From NCBI RefSeq assembly GCF_003967535.1, contig NZ_BIFR01000002.1, positions 992,001 through 1,056,000 of the forward strand: a stretch of DNA of 64,000 bases, read 5' to 3'. The notes below the pieces were generated by a model. It was not told the DNA's origin and ran no database searches. It saw only the letters and a list, made by a program, of their open reading frames with translations. Position numbers and translations under genes: made by a program. Numbering within the stretch: the first letter of the stretch is position 1; every line of letters begins with the position of its first letter. This document shows, one piece after another, positions 61,783 to 64,000 of this stretch. The stretch comes from Tengunoibacter tsumagoiensis. Lineage in GTDB: Bacteria > Chloroflexota > Ktedonobacteria > Ktedonobacterales > Ktedonobacteraceae.

Positions 61783-62964
61783 TTGTTCACACAGCCGACG
61801 GCGTTGCGAACGGCACGTTATGCTATATCTCTTATGTTTTTTGTCAATGGGATGCTCCTGGCAAGCTGGGCGTCACGTATCCCCACAGTGCAACAGCAGC
61901 TACAGTTAGATCCTGGTCCACTGGGAATCGCCCTCTGGGGTCTTGCGGTAGGCTCGCTTGTAGCGTTTTCTTTTGTGGGCTGGCTGATTGTTCATGTGGG
62001 GAGCCGCCTGTCTACGACGATAGCCGCTATTGTCTGCTGCCTGGGCCTGATTGTTCCGGCCTTTGCGCCCAATCTGCTGCTTCTCTGGATCTCACTCTTT
62101 TTGCTGGGTATGGGCAATAGCGTTATGGATGTGTCGATGAATGCCCAGGCCGCCGCATTGGAAGAGCTTTACCGTCGGCCAATTATGTCGTCTTTCCATG
62201 GACTCTGGAGCGTGGGGGCCCTGGTTGGGGCAAGTCTGGGTAGCTTGATGGCCTGGCTGAATATCATCCCCCTATTCCATTTCATGCTTGTCGCCAACCT
62301 GCTTTTCCTGGTAGTGGTGTTTGCCAGTCGCTGGCTCTTGCCGACAATGACAAAGCCTACCGAGAAAACACCTGTCTTTGCGCGTCCAACAAAGGCTCTG
62401 CTGGGCCTGGGTATTATCGGCCTCTGTTCTTTTATGAGTGAAGGCGCGATGGCGGACTGGAGTGGTGTTTACCTGCATTTTTCGCTGGGTACTGGTGTTG
62501 GTCTGGCGGCTATGGCTTTTACCGTGTATTCCTTTGCAATGACCATTGCGCGCCTGCTGGGTGATTCTGTGACAAAACGGATTGGCCCCGTGCTGCATGT
62601 GCGCCTGGGTGGTCTGCTGGCGGCTTTAGGACTGGGCGTGGCCCTGGTATTTCATCAGCCTATCGTGGCCCTTGTGGGCTTTGCCTTCGTGGGAATTGGA
62701 CTGGCCTGCATGGCTCCCCTGGCCTTTAGTACCGCGAGTCGGGCCCCTAACCAGGCTCCTGGCCTGGCTCTGGCCGCTGTGGCGACTATGTCTTATGCTG
62801 GTTTGCTGGTGGGGCCTCCTGTTATCGGGCAACTGGCGCAAGTCTTCTCTCTACCTTTTGCGCTGGGTTTTCTGGTCCTGCTGGCCCTGGTCATTGTGTT
62901 GTTTGCTCCTACGCTCGCACGCACACCCCAGCCTCAGGAGGCGGAAGCTGCTGAAGTAGGTTGA
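61783..62964 (+). CDS. MFS transporter
   Basis: This ~393-residue transporter has twelve predicted helices in two halves joined by a cytoplasmic loop (PTMTKPTEKTPVFARPTKAL). It resembles MFS proteins of the YbjJ/FucP-like type: SWASRIPTVQQQLQLDPGPL, SVMDVSMNAQAAALEELYRR and SSFHGLWSVGALVGASLGSL near the start, and MSEGAMADWSGVYLHFSLGT in the second half. AAGGAG lies seven bases before TTG 61783, so I prefer this start to the GTG at 61735 that extends the frame. The substrate is unknown, possibly sugars or drugs. A strong terminator follows. Confidence 0.88.
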   Translation: MFTQPTALRTARYAISLMFFVNGMLLASWASRIPTVQQQLQLDPGPLGIALWGLAVGSLVAFSFVGWLIVHVGSRLSTTIAAIVCCLGLIVPAFAPNLLLLWISLFLLGMGNSVMDVSMNAQAAALEELYRRPIMSSFHGLWSVGALVGASLGSLMAWLNIIPLFHFMLVANLLFLVVVFASRWLLPTMTKPTEKTPVFARPTKALLGLGIIGLCSFMSEGAMADWSGVYLHFSLGTGVGLAAMAFTVYSFAMTIARLLGDSVTKRIGPVLHVRLGGLLAALGLGVALVFHQPIVALVGFAFVGIGLACMAPLAFSTASRAPNQAPGLALAAVATMSYAGLLVGPPVIGQLAQVFSLPFALGFLVLLALVIVLFAPTLARTPQPQEAEAAEVG

Positions 62965-62968
62965 TTCT

Positions 62969-63025
62969 GGTTCCCAAAAAGCATCAGGGCCGCTCTCAAG
63001 TGGCCCCTGATGCTTTTTGGGAACC
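62969..63025 (+). terminator. Terminator hairpin after the MFS gene
   Basis: Arms at 62969-62991 and 63002-63025 pair over 23 bases with one bulge; the outer part is GGTTCCCAAAAAGCATCAGG. The arm CTTTTTGGGAACC includes a T-run within the stem. The hairpin begins five bases after the MFS stop. Confidence 0.65.
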
Positions 63026-63297
63026 TTGTGTTTATAGTGGTTTGACGTGGTTTGACATCTTCAGGCAGGAGGTTCAAATAAGCTTGATAGTCAGCCTGGG
63101 CTTCAGTGGGATGCACGAGTTCTTTATGGCAGCTCTGCGCTCGGGTAAGGTAAGACATGGGACGCGATCCTCTGGTTTGTTCTGGTCCGACATCTCGACA
63201 CGCGTAGACTGTATCAGCTTGCATCAGCTTGATACAATACAGAATGAGAATGAGCGATCCTCCAAAGCACAGGGGACAGTAAAAGGGGGGCGTTGGC
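63026..63297. other. Gap before the PAS sensor gene
   Basis: A short minus-strand frame (MSYLTRAQSCHKELVHPTEA) is seen but not recognised. TTGATACAAT near 63230 recalls the regulator promoter at 1 kb and may be part of the sensor gene's promoter. No other feature is supported. Confidence 0.3.
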
Positions 63298-64000
63298 GTG
63301 GATATGAAAATCAGAGAGAGAAGGGCTGACCTGACCCATACACAACAAGAGGCAGAAGCACTGGATGGGCAGTTGCAGGAAATACAAGAACGACTTCAAT
63401 TGGTACAACAGGCCGCAAATGTAGGCATCTTTGAGTGGGACATGCGGACCAGAATCATTACCTGGACAAAAGAGGCTGAGGCTCTTTTCGGACTCCAACC
63501 AGGAAGCTTCGGCGGAGACTTTGCTTCCTGGGAAAAAACTGTGCATCCAGACGATCTATCAGAAGCTTGTACAAAGGTTTTTGAATCAGTAACACAAAAA
63601 ACCAGGCTGGATGTACAATTTCGCACCATCTGGCCTGATGGCAGCATTCACTGGATTTATACGAAAGCGCGCACTTTCTACGATACTCAAGGGAACCCTC
63701 TGCGCATGCTTGGCATTAATATTGATATTACCGAGCGGAAAAACGACGAAGAGCAATTACGCCTTTCAAGAGAGCAACTCCGTCTCTTCGCGGAAAGCGA
63801 TATTGTTGGGGTGTTTATTGCTGATATTTACGGCACTATCTACCACGCAAACGATGCGTTTTTACAGATCGTTGGTTATAGCCGCACAGAACTTTGCGAA
63901 GGAAAGATTCGCTGGACAAATATGACGCCACCAGAATGGCTGCCTTTTGATCAAGAAAAGCTTCGTCAGGCACAGCAAGCCGAAACGCCGATGATCTATG
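63298..64000 (+). CDS. PAS-domain sensor protein, partial (runs off the right edge)
   Basis: The frame starts at GTG 63298 (GGGGGG seven bases before it) or ATG 63304, and has 234 codons in the window. A short coiled coil (HTQQEAEALDGQLQEIQERL) leads to a first PAS domain with PAC motif (VGIFEWDMRTRIITWTKEAE to MLGINIDITERKNDEEQLRL) and then a second PAS domain (VGVFIADIYGTIYHANDAFL then QIVGYSRTEL). No membrane segment is seen, so it is probably cytosolic. The output part, most likely a histidine kinase or a GGDEF domain, lies outside the window. Confidence 0.88.
   Translation, partial: MDMKIRERRADLTHTQQEAEALDGQLQEIQERLQLVQQAANVGIFEWDMRTRIITWTKEAEALFGLQPGSFGGDFASWEKTVHPDDLSEACTKVFESVTQKTRLDVQFRTIWPDGSIHWIYTKARTFYDTQGNPLRMLGINIDITERKNDEEQLRLSREQLRLFAESDIVGVFIADIYGTIYHANDAFLQIVGYSRTELCEGKIRWTNMTPPEWLPFDQEKLRQAQQAETPMIY

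Noticed and set aside
62961-63329. Plus-strand frame of 122 codons between the MFS gene and the PAS sensor gene.
   Set aside because: It begins within the MFS stop region and runs through the terminator hairpin, and its product looks like no protein family.
1-64000. CRISPR array to go with the CARF nuclease.
   Set aside because: No series of regularly spaced direct repeats was seen, and no cas genes occur in the window.

Overview
The window reads as a chromosomal accessory region of a Gram-positive-type, soil-living multicellular bacterium, most likely a member of Ktedonobacteria (Chloroflexota). This is an inference from the mix seen: an XRE-TPR regulator, Tat-type lipoprotein sugar-binding proteins, discoidin-bearing glycosidases, PAS sensor kinases, middling G+C and much gene debris. 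No rRNA, tRNA or CRISPR array was seen.

Layout. (1) 1-3.1 kb: a minus-strand set of small signalling-type genes, then a divergent XRE-TPR regulator coupled to a flavoprotein. (2) 3.4-26.2 kb: a defence-type island. It holds an SbcC-like ATPase remnant, a complete type I restriction-modification locus (hsdM-hsdS-hsdR) followed by a YgjP/DUF45 metallopeptidase, and a convergent pair of very large genes of unknown type: a 1043-residue protein whose C-terminus faintly resembles a PIWI domain, and a 1261-residue P-loop helicase-like ATPase. Broken DnaQ-like, NYN and DUF4145 genes follow, then an apparently intact CARF-PD-(D/E)xK nuclease of the Card1/Can2 type with no CRISPR locus in sight. The island ends with a four-gene unit: unknown protein, QueC-like ATPase, XRE-ImmA/IrrE protease and a PIN-like protein, behind a consensus promoter. 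(3) 26.2-27.9 kb: debris (hydrolase, integrase, discoidin remnants).

(4) 28-59.9 kb: a glycan-utilisation island. It has a GH99/WbsX-like protein, two GH78 alpha-L-rhamnosidase-like enzymes, a 5'-truncated GH39-like enzyme, a secreted GH5-like enzyme with Fn3 and discoidin domains, an ADP-ribosylglycohydrolase-family protein and a membrane-anchored beta-helix protein. Uptake is served by a sugar ABC operon with two paralogous binding proteins, two permeases and no ATPase. It runs directly into a LytS/YesM-type kinase, an AraC-type response regulator and a third binding protein, which looks like a sensing branch. A LacI regulator sits among long A+T-rich palindromes beside a second ABC transporter whose first permease has an internal deletion. 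Inside this island, a MarR regulator with two membrane proteins lies between inverted copies of a ~200-bp sequence. Pieces of GH5, discoidin and GH106-like genes, and up to three copies of a leader sequence, show repeated duplication and decay.

(5) 60-64 kb: transposase and integrase fragments, a nucleotide-kinase-like fragment, an intact MFS transporter and the start of a PAS-domain sensor protein.

The strongest candidates for something undescribed are the large two-gene system (11.4-18.4 kb), the orphan CARF nuclease (20.3-21.2 kb) and the QueC/ImmA/PIN unit (22.2-26.2 kb). Family calls rest on motif reading by eye; no database search was run.
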